Part shown: piece by piece, positions 20,601 to 31,875 of the stretch | Layout: every line of letters begins with the position of its first letter | Position numbering within the stretch: the stretch's first letter is position 1 | Position numbers and translations under genes: made by a program | Notes under the pieces: model-generated | The model's database searches: none | Seen by the model: only the letters and a program-made list of their open reading frames with translations | Told to the model about the DNA's origin: nothing | Assembly: GCA_036245805.1 (NCBI GenBank) | Contig: BTRK01000005.1 | Coordinates: 26,331,469-26,395,468 of the forward strand | From: Pristionchus mayeri | Taxonomy: Eukaryota; Nematoda; Chromadorea; Rhabditida; Neodiplogasteridae | Direction: 5' to 3' | Length of the DNA: 64,000 nucleotides

Positions 20601-21186
20601 TTGAGTCTCCCTTGTAAGTAGACGCGTTTTACTCGACCATATCGGCAACGTCCGAAGCTTGTACACTACGACCTCCCCCCCCACCCGGTAGTGAGGGCAG
20701 TCAGTTTTGGGAGCCACTATATATTTGATTTTCATTGAAGGCCATGGGAATGTGTGATGCCACCGCCTAAGCGCCGAAAAATACAGGGCTAAAAAATTCG
20801 AGAAATGTTTCTTCTAGGCGGTAGAAGATACACTTTATTTTTTGTTAACCTGGATGCTTTGAAACTACGTAAATTGAAGGAGGAGATGGATATCCTCTTC
20901 CTTCGTGATCTATTCCGCACGCGAGCATTGAATGGAAAGACTGGAGTAAGGAATAAGGAGGAAGAGGCTCAACTGGACTCTAAGTTCACCAATACTCCTC
21001 TCGATGTGATCAAGATGATGTTCAACGAAGGATCAGTCGATCCCAGCACTGACCTGGAAGTGGATGCATTCGATATCCCCGAAAAGAAAACGAAATCCAA
21101 ATCACTTGAGTACCGCCATTCCTTCATTCCCACACCAAGCATTCACCTCATTCACGATAATTTTTAGCTCGACGACCGCGTCATAA
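17621..21186 (+). CDS. Unrecognised charged nuclear-type protein with AT-hook-like N-terminus
   Basis: Exons: 17621-17821, 17866-18015, 18111-18212, 18549-18639, 19037-19152, 19194-19259, 19309-19512, 20880-21109, 21168-21186 (about 393 residues). Phase agrees throughout, though the last acceptors are weaker choices. The N-terminus (about residues 1-67) is Lys/Ser/Pro-rich with TPGSPRKTP and KRRGRPAKA; the GRP core resembles an AT-hook that binds minor-groove DNA. The middle (about 150-330) is helical and strongly charged (RKIERSKESG, EEFLEEKHRHLKAKMKGD), probably coiled coil. The C-terminus contains NTPLDVIKMMFNEGS and VDAFDIPEKKTKSK. I do not recognise the family; chromatin or kinetochore association would be a guess from composition. 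Introns 3, 4 and 7 carry inserted foldback elements. Confidence 0.7.
18235..18459. mobile_element. CTGTGAG-family MITE in intron 3 of the AT-hook-like gene
   Basis: The ends are TA-CTGTGAGA... and ...TCTCACAG-TA, so the element sits within a TA dinucleotide as Tc1/mariner-type elements do. The arms pair across the unit (ggaacgttataatgatactg with cagtatcattataacgttcc). It has no coding capacity. Confidence 0.8.
18808..18992. mobile_element. Palindromic MITE in intron 4
   Basis: Left arm gaacgtggtaccacaattat pairs with ataattgtggtaccacgttc on the right, about 185 bp in total. It lies within the intron between exons 4 and 5 of the AT-hook-like gene. Confidence 0.75.
19829..19902 (+). other. tRNA-like segment (Pol III A/B-box remnant) in left arm
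   Basis: tgaccgagtggcctcgggc resembles a tRNA D-arm/A box and ggttcgattcccc matches a B box. No 7-bp acceptor stem can be formed, so this is a tRNA-derived sequence of SINE type rather than a gene. Confidence 0.6.
19970..20189. mobile_element. CTGTGAG-family MITE nested in the tRNA-like foldback
   Basis: The ends are TA-CTGTGAGAATAGAACGCG and TTCTATTCTCACAG-TA, with TA at both borders. The arms pair perfectly for long stretches (ttcatcctccaaatacaagc with gcttgtatttggaggatgaa). It shares 'agtccgtagtgtggtg' with the 12962 copy. Confidence 0.85.
20351..20431 (-). other. tRNA-like segment in right arm
   Basis: On the minus strand this reads ggctggccgagtggttagat (D-arm/A box of Leu/Ser type) followed by gcaggttcgattcccctcgt (B box/T-arm). 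It is better preserved than the left-arm copy, but the acceptor stem does not pair, so it is not a functional tRNA. Confidence 0.6.
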
Positions 21187-22212
21187 CATTCCAGTTTTAT
21201 CCGGATACCTTTGTCTTGTACTATCCAGGATTATTGTTCAACATTCCGGTATATGCATCCTCCTACCTCTTTATTTTGAATTACGTGTTGTGACTTTCTT
21301 ATTTTCCCATATTTACCATTTCTGTCGATTGTACAGCATAAAACTTGATTGGTATTCGATGACCATTTCCGTCAAAGATCGTAAATTCGAAATTCTAAGT
21401 ACTTCTTCTTGGCATTCGAACGCCTTGATACTATGAATCAACATTGATTATGGTAGAGGGGTTGTATGGCGTCTCTTATCAACGCGTTCCATCAGTCGCA
21501 TACTAGTGAGACTCTTCTCACATGTTTCTCTCTTCCCTTCCTCAATCTAGACGAGTGATCTCCACTATTACTCTATTTGGTTCACCAATTTTTCTCAAGC
21601 TTGCTAGCAAGTTTAGTTATATAGCTATTTTCATAGTAAATTCGCAGTTTGTGCACAGCCCATGAACATTGAAAAATGACTATTTGCTAATCGATTTTCG
21701 TTAGTTCCCCTGTACAGTGACTACCGAAAATCGATGGGAAATTAGAAGGTGATTTTTGAATATGCACGTTTAGTAGAAAACTAACAAGGGAAGGTCGCGG
21801 AGTGTCCGTGGAGTTTCATATCGAGACCTAGCGCATTCGAAAGAGGAGAAAATTCTAAGAACTTCTGTTGTTTTCAAATTTGCGGAAGGCTCATGTGAAA
21901 ATCTGCGCTCATAGTGGTGAACCCGTCCGAAAGGCCAAAAACAGTCAATTTCTGAGCCTATGTCCATAAATTCCCATACATCCCAGATCTCCACATGAGC
22001 CTTCCGCAAATTTGAAAACAACAGAAGTTCTTAGAATTTTTTCCTCTTTCGAATTCGCTAGGTCTCGTTATGAAACTCCACGGACACTCCGCGACCTTCC
22101 CTTGTAAGTAGTATTATTTGAGCAGACTGCTCAATGCGATGGTAGGTCATGCGCACTGTGTAAAAAAGCCTGCTGATATTGTGAAGAGAAAGTGAATTGA
22201 GAGAGAAGAAGG
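21187..22212. other. Intergenic between AT-hook-like gene and ACBP
   Basis: AT-rich, holding one foldback element (21781-22107) and otherwise nothing identifiable. The final ~100 bp is the likely ACBP promoter and leader. Confidence 0.5.
21781..22107. mobile_element. Foldback element with ACAAGGGAAGGTC ends
   Basis: Left arm ctaacaagggaaggtcgcgg ... tctaagaacttctgttgttt pairs with aaacaacagaagttcttaga ... ccgcgaccttcccttgtaag. Arms are about 120 bp with a non-palindromic centre. The end motif is shared with the compound element at 19577-20647. Confidence 0.8.
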
Positions 22213-22611
22213 ATGTCTTTCGAAGCAGCAGCAGTGAAGGTGAAGAACCTCGTCTCTTCCCCTTCCAACGATGAACTCCTCGAGTTGTATGCTCTCTACA
22301 AGCAGGTCGGCACACTCAGACTATTTCTGAATAAAATAGAGCTTATCTAAATGTTATATTTATAGGGTACAGTGGGAGACAATACAACTGCCAAACCGGG
22401 CATGTTCGATCTGAAGGGAAAGACTAAATGGAATGCCTGGGACGCTGTCAAAGGTAAAACTTGGAGGGAAGCCTAACCATTCACAAATATTTTTCGGTGA
22501 CATCTGGGCAATGATGATTGTGATATTGCAGGGATGTCGCAGGACGACGCGAAGACGAAGTACATCGCCCTCGTTGAGAAACTGGTGGAGAAGTACAAGC
22601 TGAAGGAGTGA
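22213..22611 (+). CDS. Acyl-CoA-binding protein
   Basis: Small cytosolic protein that binds medium- and long-chain acyl-CoA esters and buffers the acyl-CoA pool. Exons 22213-22305, 22366-22453 and 22532-22611 give 86 residues, the normal length for free-standing ACBP. The start MSFEAAAVKVKNL is in the family position. The conserved signature is present: DELLELYALYKQ in helix 2, then KPGMFDLKGKTKWNAWDAVKG, and the last helix AKTKYIALVEKLVEKYKLKE. Phase agrees at both introns and the first splice follows YKQ, a common ACBP intron site. Equivalent to C. elegans ACBP-1-type proteins by family; which paralogue it is cannot be told here. Confidence 0.95.
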
Positions 22612-22894
22612 CTCCCCAGGGAGGGGCTCATTCCTACATCCAACTGCCTATAATCGCATATGTACCCATAAACTATTCTCTTGATTCTGAGGTATAAAGC
22701 ACAGTATATTTATTAGTTGGCATCCCCAGTCATTCTCAGTCGAATGAAGGACGTAAATAGATACACGTTTTGAGCCGAGTTTGGAATGAATAAGGAAATA
22801 GCGAGAGATCAAGGATCACTCTGCCGGGAGATATTGATTAGCAGCACCGGAAGTAAGAGGGGATGAAGGAGGAGGGGATTGAGATGGGGAGGAA

Positions 22895-24845
22895 TCACAT
22901 GGAAGTCTTGGATGAAAGGGCATCCCGTTGCTTAGTGATGATGAAATAGATGAGAGAACCGGAGAGAATGAAAGAGAAGGCAACGACTGCTGTGAGCAGA
23001 GAGACCACATGGGGACCGATGCAGACCTCCTGAGGAACCGATTAGTCTCTCACTACCGTATTCACTCACTTCGTCTCGGGATCGAACCAACTGCTTGGCG
23101 ATCAAGTGAGCCCTCATTTCATTATCCTGAGGGAAACTGTCCGAGGGAGACTCTTCTATGTCTAACACCACGATTTTGTCAGCAGCAAGATCTGGAAGGA
23201 TGGATGAGAGGGGGGAGGAGGGAAGTGGAGGGGAGGGGAGGGGACTACCGTACCCATCGTGTTGTCCAGATGCAGTCTTCCATGCACACGAGTCTTGTTG
23301 GCAATGGGAGAATCGGCGGATCGAACGAGACGAAGAGAGGGGAATCCAACCGAGGAAGAGGAAGATCCCCCACATCGAGGAGGCTCAAAACTACCGTAAC
23401 CATCGCACTATCGCAATCCCTACCGTCTTGCCCACACACATTCCCTCTGCGACCATGCACGTGGAAACTGCACATTGGAAGTAAGTGGTAACCTGCAAGG
23501 AAAGTTAGTGTTACTGTATCCTCGGAATTGATTGCTTACCTTATCTGCGAATTTGAAGACTGAGACCTCTGAGTAGGCGAGGTTGTTCTGAGGGTTGTAC
23601 GTGAGATCCGGGACGATTAAAGGATCAATTGAGCAGCTGAATTAGAGAAAGGGGAGGGTGGATACGGTACGGGATGATGCAGTACCCGTTCTCATCGAGA
23701 ATTGGTTTCTTGTCCTGGCCAGCTCCATCGTCTACGAAGCACGAATGAACGAGCATCGAAAACATATCTGTGAGAGAGGAAGAGGAATGATTACTGTAGT
23801 CTGTGATATCACTCACCACTCTCGCATTGCCATACATGGAATACAGTCTCTCCGACGACAGCATATTGGACGACGGGGCCAGTGATGGAGTCCCTCCTCA
23901 CCGAGTACGTGCACAGAGGCATCTTCGCCGTGTCGATCAGATCAGTCGTGGGCAGTTGACTGGAGGGGAGAGGAGGGGAGAGGGGGGAGGGGGGGGAGGG
24001 GGGGGACTCACCTGACATCGAAGCGACTAGTGACCACCTTGTCTGCCTCCATGTAGAAGCAGGTGGTTCGGAAGGCACGATCCACCTGATGATCACGTGC
24101 ATCGATGATCATCTAGGGATTCTACCTTCGTGATGAACGTGTTGTGGAAAGAGATGATGACAGTGATTGACTGCTCGATTCCTCGCTGATCGGGTCCTAG
24201 CTGGAAGATGAGCGATGCGATGGGGTACGGTAGAGGGTTCAGCGGGCAATCGGTTACTGCCCCCATTGAGAGGAAGGATGGGTGTGAAAAAGAGAAGAGA
24301 GAGGGAAGTGTGACCTCAGGAATCACGTAATGAATACATACAACTTGAGCGTGCACAAGGTCAATTCGCTCCCTCTCTGATCGAGATAAAGAAAAAAGAT
24401 TTTTGCAGAAGCTTTTCAACATTGACAGGATTGGTATCTCGAAACGGATGTGCACTTACCCTTCTGGCCCTTCTCATGTTGCATTCTCCATTCATGAGAT
24501 CGAAGCTGATCTTAGATGCTGATGCTCCCGAGAACGATTTGACGCAATGGGGCTGAACAGGGAGTACAGTCAAGGTGTGGACAATGTTCATCCAAGAGTT
24601 TTAGTAGTGACCACCTTATCGACCATTCCTCGTACGTAGATTCTTCCGTTGAATGGTCGTTGAGTGTTGAAATGGAGTCGTAGTCGATCCTCCATGCAAT
24701 CCACCTCAGGAAGACCTGAGAGAACCACAGAATACTAATGGAAGAGGAGCATTGGAGGGGGTGTACCTGCCACTCCATTGTCCAGTAGATTAGGAAGAGC
24801 TTGTGAGATAGGGATGAGAGAGAGGAAGATGAGAGAAAGGAGCAT
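22895..24845 (-). CDS. Cuticlin-like ZP-domain transmembrane protein
   Basis: Component of cuticlins or apical extracellular matrix in nematode epidermis. Exons (-): 24845-24767, 24715-24615, 24552-24460, 24200-24126, 24085-24012, 23959-23817, 23767-23671, 23636-23540, 23492-23424, 23383-23254, 23191-23070, 23029-22895 (404 residues, all phases consistent). Signal peptide MLLSLIFLSLIPISQA. The ZP domain opens VDCMEDRLRLHFNTQRPFNG, continues with CNMRRAR, RGIEQSITVIISFH and TTCFYMEADKVVTSRFDV, and its C-half contains MPLCTYSVRRDSITGPVV, FHVWQCES, VHSCFVDDGAG and VFKFADK followed by YFQCAVSTC and KTPPRC. A single TM helix (LLTAVVAFSFILSGSLIYFI) precedes a short basic cytoplasmic tail ending ALSSKTSM. 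A cleavage site between ZP domain and TM is expected for the family but not obvious. Confidence 0.92.
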
Positions 24846-26573
24846 GGTGGATGAGACCTCTTCCAGTCATTCCTCCCTTTTATACCTCTCCTCATTCTGA
24901 GTCCTCCCCTTCCATCCCACCCTCGAGAGGCGGAGTCCAACAGAGAGAGAGAGAGAAGGCGAGGGAGGGATAGAGAACATACTTATCTTCTCCTCATTAG
25001 CATCATCTATATAAATGCTTATCAATACTCTCTTCCTCGGTGTAATCACTGAGATGCTATTCATTTTTTCATATATACATACGTTGAAAACGAGCAAAAG
25101 TGTAGTCACGAGCTAACATAAACTTTCAAAGCAAGCTCGACCAAGGAGAGAGGAGAGTGCAAATAGTCTATACTCGGATATAGATAAATATCATCTTCGC
25201 AGGTAGATCAACATCATCCCAATGACTCATTCTCCTCTCACGATAAATTTCAATCTGCGTAATTAGACGTTGTCCAGATGACCTCTGTCCCTTTCTTCTC
25301 CCTTCAATTTGTTGGCACTCAGGCAGAAAGTTTGAACGCACAAAAACTTTAGAAAACATTTAATAACAAAATTAACAGCAAAACGATAAGAGGAGCACCA
25401 CGTAGATTGAACTGATGATTAACTGAGAATGACTCGGATGACTCAACGAATTCTTGTGAAGGGAGAGATCATCATCTTCATTATCTTCCCCATCCATCCT
25501 TCATCTGATTCGATCCTCAAAGAAGGATCATCTCTCTCCCTCTCTCCTCTTCTACCCATCGTTCACTGAGATTGAAGTGTCTCTAAGGTCACAACTTCCT
25601 CTCTCTCTCTCTCCTTTCTCATTACTCGTCTACTAATCACTCCCGATTGGACTCAGCCTTGAATGTGTGTGTACTTCGAATGCATCTCAATCTCTCATAT
25701 TCCCCTTTGAACTTGACCCTTCGATGGAAGTCTGCGAAAAGAACTGGGCATAGGAAGAGGAGGGATGTAATGTGATGGGATGGAGATGGAAACGGCACCT
25801 CCCTTCCTCTCATCCATAACTATCATGGGGTCTCCACCACTAGAAACGGTCGAAAAACGAGGCAAGAACTGGGAAATATCGAGGTCGCTACTCCTCAATA
25901 TCCGTACCATCCTAGACCCCCATATACGAATTCTCAAAACCGTGAAACAATGTGCAAAGTATCTAACAGATAGGTCCTATAGAGTCCTATAGAGACAAGA
26001 TTCATATTTTGCTCTATCATCGGGCGAAGCATCCACTTTGCTCACCCCTCGATTCCCACCCGGAATACTGTGCTTCCTCTCCCTTGCTTGCTAGCGAACT
26101 ATGAGCTTCTCCTCTGCACCCTTTACATCCCGACCCTATTATAGTGTATTTGAGTGATGGGGGAGATAGTAGAGGAGGAGGGGGCGACGAAAGTCTTCAA
26201 CTGGGGGCAACTACTGTCGCAGGTGGAAGGGACTCTCGATCAGAGAGAGGAATGGCTACCCAATGATTAGTGGAGAGTTGTTCAAGTAGCCATCTCTTGT
26301 ATCGAAGGGAAGGGCAACCTGGGAGAGAGGGAGAGTGGCGGAGGAGAGAGAGACTAGTGAAGTGTGTCCTCTTTGCTACAGTGAAAAAGTTGGAGTAAAA
26401 AGGGCGCGTACATAAATGGAGAAAGAGGTTATGTAACCAATGGAGAATCACCAGAAGTGGATTCGCACTTTGAATGGAGAGAAGAGGAAAAAAGAGAGAG
26501 ATTTTTAGAAGGACATTCATATCCAGTGAAAGTACCTCTCTATGAGCAATCGAGGAAGGGGAATATTGTAGAT
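24846..26573. other. Intergenic, no supported gene
   Basis: Holds the upstream region of the cuticlin-like gene and CT-rich tracts (25540-25620). An open frame 26520-26197 on the minus strand begins with a hydrophobic stretch but shows no splice logic or family resemblance, and I do not annotate it as a gene. Confidence 0.5.
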
Positions 26574-29500
26574 CTAGAAAGATGAAGAATTCACTTCATC
26601 TGTTCCGTTAAGTGCCCATTTCATGGATGTAGATGGGACTAACTCTCTCGGCTTTGCATCCATCCACATTCGCATCTGATCAACGTTCAGAAGCTTGTTC
26701 GACCCCTGACGACGTCTAAAGAGTGCATAGCTGATAAAGAGAATTGAGGCAGTCTTACCTATAGGTGAGTCCCTCCTCGTTCTCGTATATAGTGCCATTG
26801 GTGGAAGGGAAGACCTGGAGGGGGAGAGGGAGAGTGATTGAGACTACTCAATACCTGGATGACGATGAGATAGTTCTTGAAGACATGATATCCACTCTGC
26901 TGACAGACGCACTTGAAAGATCTGAAGAGAACACTTCCAACCCCTCCTCGTCTCACAGATGGAATGGGGAGAGCGTCACCTCACAACGTGCTCAGTCACA
27001 ATTTCTTCGTTGCTGTTATCGACGAGTTTACGAGGGAAGTCATCATCCTTCAATTATCCCTCTCCCACTCTCTTTCTCGGACTACTGTACCTCATAGTCA
27101 TCAGTCATCTTCTTCATCTCCAACTGATCCGTATCGAATTCTCCCTCCCAGATGCCCTCCTTTCCACTCAACCACCCTAAGGTCCACTTACATTTACTAG
27201 CTACAGAGAGAGTGTTCACTGAATTCAGTACTATTTTACCTGCTCGATTATCTTTAATTCCAGGAATCTCTACTTTCGCATTTCCCAATCTCTTCACTCG
27301 ATTCTCGTCCAATTCCACGATGCGAATCTGCGACATTCATTTTATTTCTCAAGAATAGAAGTGCATTAATGTTCATGGCACATGATTCACATTCGTTGTG
27401 AAATTGTAATAAAAATCATAAGAAAATATTGAGTTCCTTCTCAAAAGATCTTGCCTTGACCATCTCAGGAGTAACAGCTGGTCTGAATCGAGCGAGTGTA
27501 TCATGAAGACTGAGATAGAAGTGATCGATCTGCAAGAGTTTTTCAATATTTCATGAAAATAAAATAACGCCCAAAATCTGAAATTCGGTATTCCTAGGAC
27601 AAATTCATTGCAGATTACGATGCGAGTACAGGGAATATCTGAAAAAAATCTGAATTGTTGCGTAGTGATGATGCAATCGAACAGCACTTTTTCGTAGAAT
27701 TCCTACATGGATTTTTTATGTTCTTCAGACTCCAAGTATGTGTGCGGCATACTCATATTTTTTGAAGTTGCTGCTCGGACATACCCAGGGCTGGGACTCA
27801 CAAATACACAAAATGTTAATACTATATTTTAAAAAATATATATTCGTATACCTGTCAATTAGTATGTATGTCTGTCTGTCTGTTGGTCATGCTCGATTTC
27901 GTTTTTTTCTTTCCGTCATATCTTAGCTCAAACTCATTCTAGAAGGTTAAATTTACCGGACGAGGACGAAACCCTGATCTGACCCTGATCTCGTCGCGTA
28001 TACGAGAGAGAGAGTATGCAAAAGTGAGAGACCGCGGGATTACGCTGATCATTTCCGGCTTTCCCTTGAGGCTATTATTGATTTTTTTATCATTTTTGTA
28101 TATTCATTCTCAACTAATTCTGCTATCAGCTATTCGATGGAGGACAAAAAATAGGGGGTCAATTTCGTCCTCGTCCAGTAACTTTAAGACCTTGACCAAT
28201 AGTACTACCGGTCAAATTCATTATCCTTATGCCCCCCATAGCTAAACGGCGTACAGAGGTAGGGACCGCAGAGCATGGTCATTTCAGAATTCCAACTTAC
28301 AGTATACCCCCATCTCTTTTCAGTTTGCGATTCTAAATCGCTTCTGAACTTTCAAAACTTTTTCAGTTGTTTTCAACATTTTGTTTTTGATACAGATTAT
28401 TTTTTTCCTTTCCGAATGAATTCTCCCTATGTCAATTATATTCCCAGATCATTTTGACCACTGTGAGGCCGGTATAATGAGGTTCATAGTCAATTTAGAA
28501 AACTGTGTTTCTAGTTTCCACTCAATAGACCGATTATTGATTTGCTCCCTCTGCCACACCTTATATTTCGTAACGCATACAATTTAGGGACTCTAGAGCA
28601 CACAAAGCTCAGTAATAAGCTATTTTCTTGGTCTATGATTCCCAGAATGACATGTATATCAATTCGAAAACATATTTTCATATAATTTCAGTTTAAAAAT
28701 TAAGAAAAATAAATAATGAAAAATACGAAGACGAAAAGTCAGTCGCTGATTAAGTCAATGTTGGAAGACCGAGCGTACTGTATCTCAGCCTCGGCGTTAA
28801 TTTTGTTAATTCGAATAATTAATTTATTTCGTAAAATTTTTAATTTTTTGGTGTCGAAATTGTATCAGCAGCTCATAAATTATTGGATTCTAGGCGCATT
28901 TTATTTTAGAAGCATTTTGAAGAAACCCACCTGCTCTCCCTATACAGAGGCCAACCATTTCGGATATAGCGTTGCAAGGTTTATATAAAGTAGGGAAACC
29001 ATTTTATGGATACATTTTCAACATGCCTTCATAAAAACCACAATTTTCCATATCTTTCCCACAAAGTTGTGAATGCCACAAAATGGTCATGCTAAAAATT
29101 GATGTCCTCATCCCCATTTTTCAAGGTTGCAGCAAAGGTACGAGCAGTATTTATTTTTCAAAAAATTCTGAATATGTCTCACACATAAATTTTCCCGAGC
29201 TGAATACATAAGAATATTGATTGTTTTAAAATGCTGTTCAATTGCGCCACTACGCAACAATTTAAGAATTTCAAAATACCCTAGTATAATTACAAAAAAA
29301 TATATTTTTTCCGTATCCGGAAACTTTTGTGCGCTTATGTAGGGACCGCGGAGGGGTGTTAAAAAATACATTCTGAATCAATTCCGCGATTCTTATCTTA
29401 TGAAATCGAGGTTGCGGAATCGCTTATGAGCAATAATAGTCATTGAAAAAAATATTAGCACTAATAAATATACCTTTGAAAAATACACATTTTACCAGAG

Positions 29501-31831
29501 GTCTACCGTAATTTTTTGGTTGAGTTGGGGCGAATTTGTTACTTCTGAGACAATGTTATTTTCAAAAATAAATTAATGCATTGTATCATTATTAAATTTT
29601 TATTTTTTACTGTTTAATTTGATAACATAAGCGAACGATGTGCTCAAGACCAATTAATCGCGCTCTACTGCTGTACAGCCCGAGAATCGAGCTTTTGCCC
29701 ATTTTGAACTTGGACTGCTATAAACAAGTTTGCGAACAACGGACCGTAATTTTTAGTACGTGCGACGGAGGGAAGGTGGATGCATGTGATTAAAGGTTCA
29801 AGTCAAACTGTGCACTCAGAAAAATGGAGAAAATCAAGATTAACGGACAAAAATGACGACAGTGTCTCAGAAAGAGTCATATATGCGAACGAACCCCGAG
29901 CATCACTAGTACCTCTACAGAGTGCAGGGATGGTTAGCGCAATCAACTGAATAGAGCACTAAAACTGTGCACTCCGATTTAAAGAGAAAAAATACAAATC
30001 ATTAGAAAAATGTGAAGCGCAATTTTCTAACAATCCATTTATTTATGTTTTACAACCACTAAATTACTTGATTCAGTTAAGATTTTGTATCTTCAGACGA
30101 TGCTCTATTGATTGTACGCAAAAAGTAATTAATTAAAATAAATTAAACACGGTGTGACAAAACCCCCCCGGAATGTCCGGTATCGACCGGACCATACAGT
30201 AAATATATTAATACATTCCGCGCGCGGGATTTAAAACATGTAAAAAGTTGCCTGAATTAAAGTGATATCCACACTTGGCAAAAGTCCAAATGCGATCTTA
30301 CACGGAAAACCCTTTCAACTTCGAGGAAATGGTAAAAAATTTGAAAGCCATTCACTGCGCGTTTTTATACATTCAAATGCGCACCGGAACGCATGTCACA
30401 CCGTGCACGGCAATTTTTTTCTCAACACCCCGTTAAGATAAATGGTCCCATTTCAGATCAAAATAACCACAGAAAGATTTACTAAGCATTGAAAGTATAC
30501 CAATTCTGTGTTTAGTGACTAGGCTGCATATTCCATATTCGCTAGAATAGAAGGCGCACTTGGTTAATTGATGGTTAGATGATGTTCCGGAAGGCAGAAA
30601 ATGGCAACTAAACATTAATTAGTGATTAAATAATAACTTATGAGTAAATCAATATAATAAACCGAAAACCGTATAGCTAAAGTTGCCTGACAATTTGAAA
30701 AATACCAGTTTCAGGCAACATTTTTAAAAAATACACCGTTCCTCAGGAAAAAACATTGCACCGTGCTACAGTACTTAGTTCATTTTAGCGGACCATTTTT
30801 TCCAGGTGTGTTGGTGAAAATATTGCCGTGCCGTGATTAAACCTGAGAAAATAAATAAATAAAATGGTGGTGTGATGGTGTGTGAGTTTTCCCAATGCAA
30901 AAAATGGTGAACGGCAGAAAGGACGGAGCTACGCGGTCCCTACGCTTACACGGCCCCCGGAGCATCGACATAAGGAAAGCAAAAACGTCCGGGAGCTATC
31001 CTGAAAATTGCCCGAGCTGTAAAAAATTATGCTGTGGAATTTGCTCGCTAAACGGAACAAAAGACTGTTTGCACCGCGCGTAACGTGACAATCAGGCAAT
31101 AATGAGGCATTTCAAGTTGCAACTCAGGCTTCTCAGGCAATTCTGACTGTACTTTTTTTGAAAGGGCGCGTCTTTTCCTTGATGCCTGCGGACGTTTTCA
31201 TTTTCCTTATGTCGATGCTCCGGGGGCCGTGCGCTTATGTCAATTACACTGTTTTCCGTACATTTGTACATATACTTATGTTTGAAAACTTAATAATTCA
31301 TTTTGTGCAGGCAGATATAAAATATTTTTTATATTTTCAACATTTAATGGTTGCATAGACTCCTGAAAGCTACACATGATTTAGCTTTACAATAATTCAG
31401 CTTGACTTTTGCGAATGGGTCGTGTATCCTTAGTAGTTCGATGGGCCGTCGTTTTTATGGTGTAACCGCAAATACACTTTTCCCATGCTTCCAAACGTTA
31501 TATGCGAATTGAAATTTATTATTTGTGTCAACATGCACTGATGCAAGGAGAAGTTTGTTTCAAATTGAGAGCTGTGCCACACGTATGATCAAGTAAAGTA
31601 GTGTGATTTCTGTACAACGTATATGAAAAGCAATAAAAACATAAAAAGAGATCTAAATATGAGTGCGTATTTCCTATGGCTATGTGAGAGGACAGTTCCT
31701 CATCACAAATCGCCCTTTCTAATGTTGACTCTTCCGAAGTCTCCTCCGTACACATCCGATCGAGTCTTCATAAATGTGGCTAATGATCGGATGGTGAAAT
31801 TGTTCATCATCTCATTTCGTGCCCTGTAATG

Positions 31832-31875
<44 letters not shown>

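Larger units (their letters stand above)
19577..20647. mobile_element. Compound foldback with tRNA-like arms in intron 7
   Basis: The outer arms pair (gccgatatggtcgagtaa at 19577 with ttactcgaccatatcggc ending 20647), then aacaagggagactcaaaagt with its complement near 20600. Each arm continues into a tRNA-like block (19829-19902 on +, 20351-20431 on -). The centre is occupied by a separate CTGTGAG-family MITE (19970-20189). The end motif acaaggga is shared with the element at 21781-22107. Confidence 0.8.
27530..31702. other. Repeat-rich part of the Schlafen-like gene intron
   Basis: AT-rich, with a MITE (27948-28190), an unclassified repeat block (28250-31245) and no exon that I can support. 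Confidence 0.6.

Noticed and set aside
26197..26520. Minus-strand ORF with hydrophobic start MNVLLKISLFFPLLS
   Set aside because: The region is GA-rich on +, the frame is low complexity, and there is no evidence of splicing or conservation. It is probably chance downstream of the Schlafen-like gene.
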